This document shows, piece by piece, positions 35,212 to 35,216 of a DNA stretch of 35,216 bases. The stretch covers positions 1-35,216 of the forward strand of contig CAIVAU010000118.1 of assembly GCA_903903925.1 (NCBI GenBank), read 5' to 3'. How positions within the stretch are numbered: position 1 is the first letter of the stretch; the number at the start of each line of letters is the position of its first letter. The notes beneath the pieces were generated by a model that was given only the letters and a program-made list of their open reading frames with translations, had not been told where the DNA came from and did no database searches. Both the position numbers and the translations under genes were made by a program. This DNA is from an uncultured cyanobacterium (GTDB taxonomy: Bacteria > Cyanobacteriota > Cyanobacteriia > Cyanobacteriales > Nostocaceae).

Positions 35212-35216
35212 AGATC

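Overview
The window looks like a filamentous, probably heterocyst-forming cyanobacterium (order Nostocales). The evidence is: HIP1 octamers (GCGATCGC) on the right side; heptanucleotide short tandem repeats of the kind common in Nostoc-type genomes; a cyanobacterial-style RRM protein; a DUF4359 protein; a PatA-type response regulator; and a pheophorbide-a-oxygenase-like Rieske enzyme. No species can be named from the sequence alone.

Region 1 (1-15116, all + strand) looks like the right-hand part of a natural-product gene cluster. Its order is: a type I PKS module (KS-AT-ACP-TE, cut by the window edge), a chalcone-synthase-type (type III) PKS, an ICMT-like methyltransferase, a small unknown protein, a GMC oxidoreductase, an aldo/keto reductase, a CrtX/MGT-like glycosyltransferase, a BAHD-type acyltransferase, a Rieske monooxygenase of the PaO/Tic55 group, and a sterol-glucosyltransferase-like enzyme. 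The type III PKS plus ICMT-like pair matches the known SrsA/SrsB and BpsA/BpsB logic for alkylresorcinol or alkylpyrone methyl ethers. My inference is a polyketide-primed phenolic lipid or pyrone that is methylated, oxidised, glycosylated and acylated. I do not recognise this combination as a described pathway, and it is the best candidate here for something new.

Region 2 (15116-20577) is a worn type I secretion locus. It holds an ABC exporter ATPase remnant with a large internal in-frame deletion, an intact HlyD-like adaptor, an IS630-type transposase fragment, and a seven-repeat SBBP beta-propeller protein that could be the exported substrate. Heptamer repeat arrays and a perfect 19-bp inverted repeat lie between these genes.

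Region 3 (20578-25915) carries two divergent SsuA-like sulfonate-binding lipoproteins, a glutathione S-transferase, an aldo/keto reductase and an SsuB-like ATPase. No permease gene is visible.

Region 4 (25916-35216) is mostly housekeeping and regulatory: an RRM RNA-binding protein with an intrinsic terminator, an amidase, a peptidoglycan-binding-domain protein, tRNA-His, a DUF4359 protein, a sirohydrochlorin chelatase/uroporphyrinogen-III methyltransferase pair for siroheme, a CheA-like kinase without a CheW domain, and a PatA-like regulator whose receiver has Gly where the phosphorylated Asp should be. Several genes here end in, or start beside, short repeats. HIP1 sites are frequent from 23.5 kb rightwards but almost absent from about 2.5 to 23.5 kb, which fits a separate history for the cluster.
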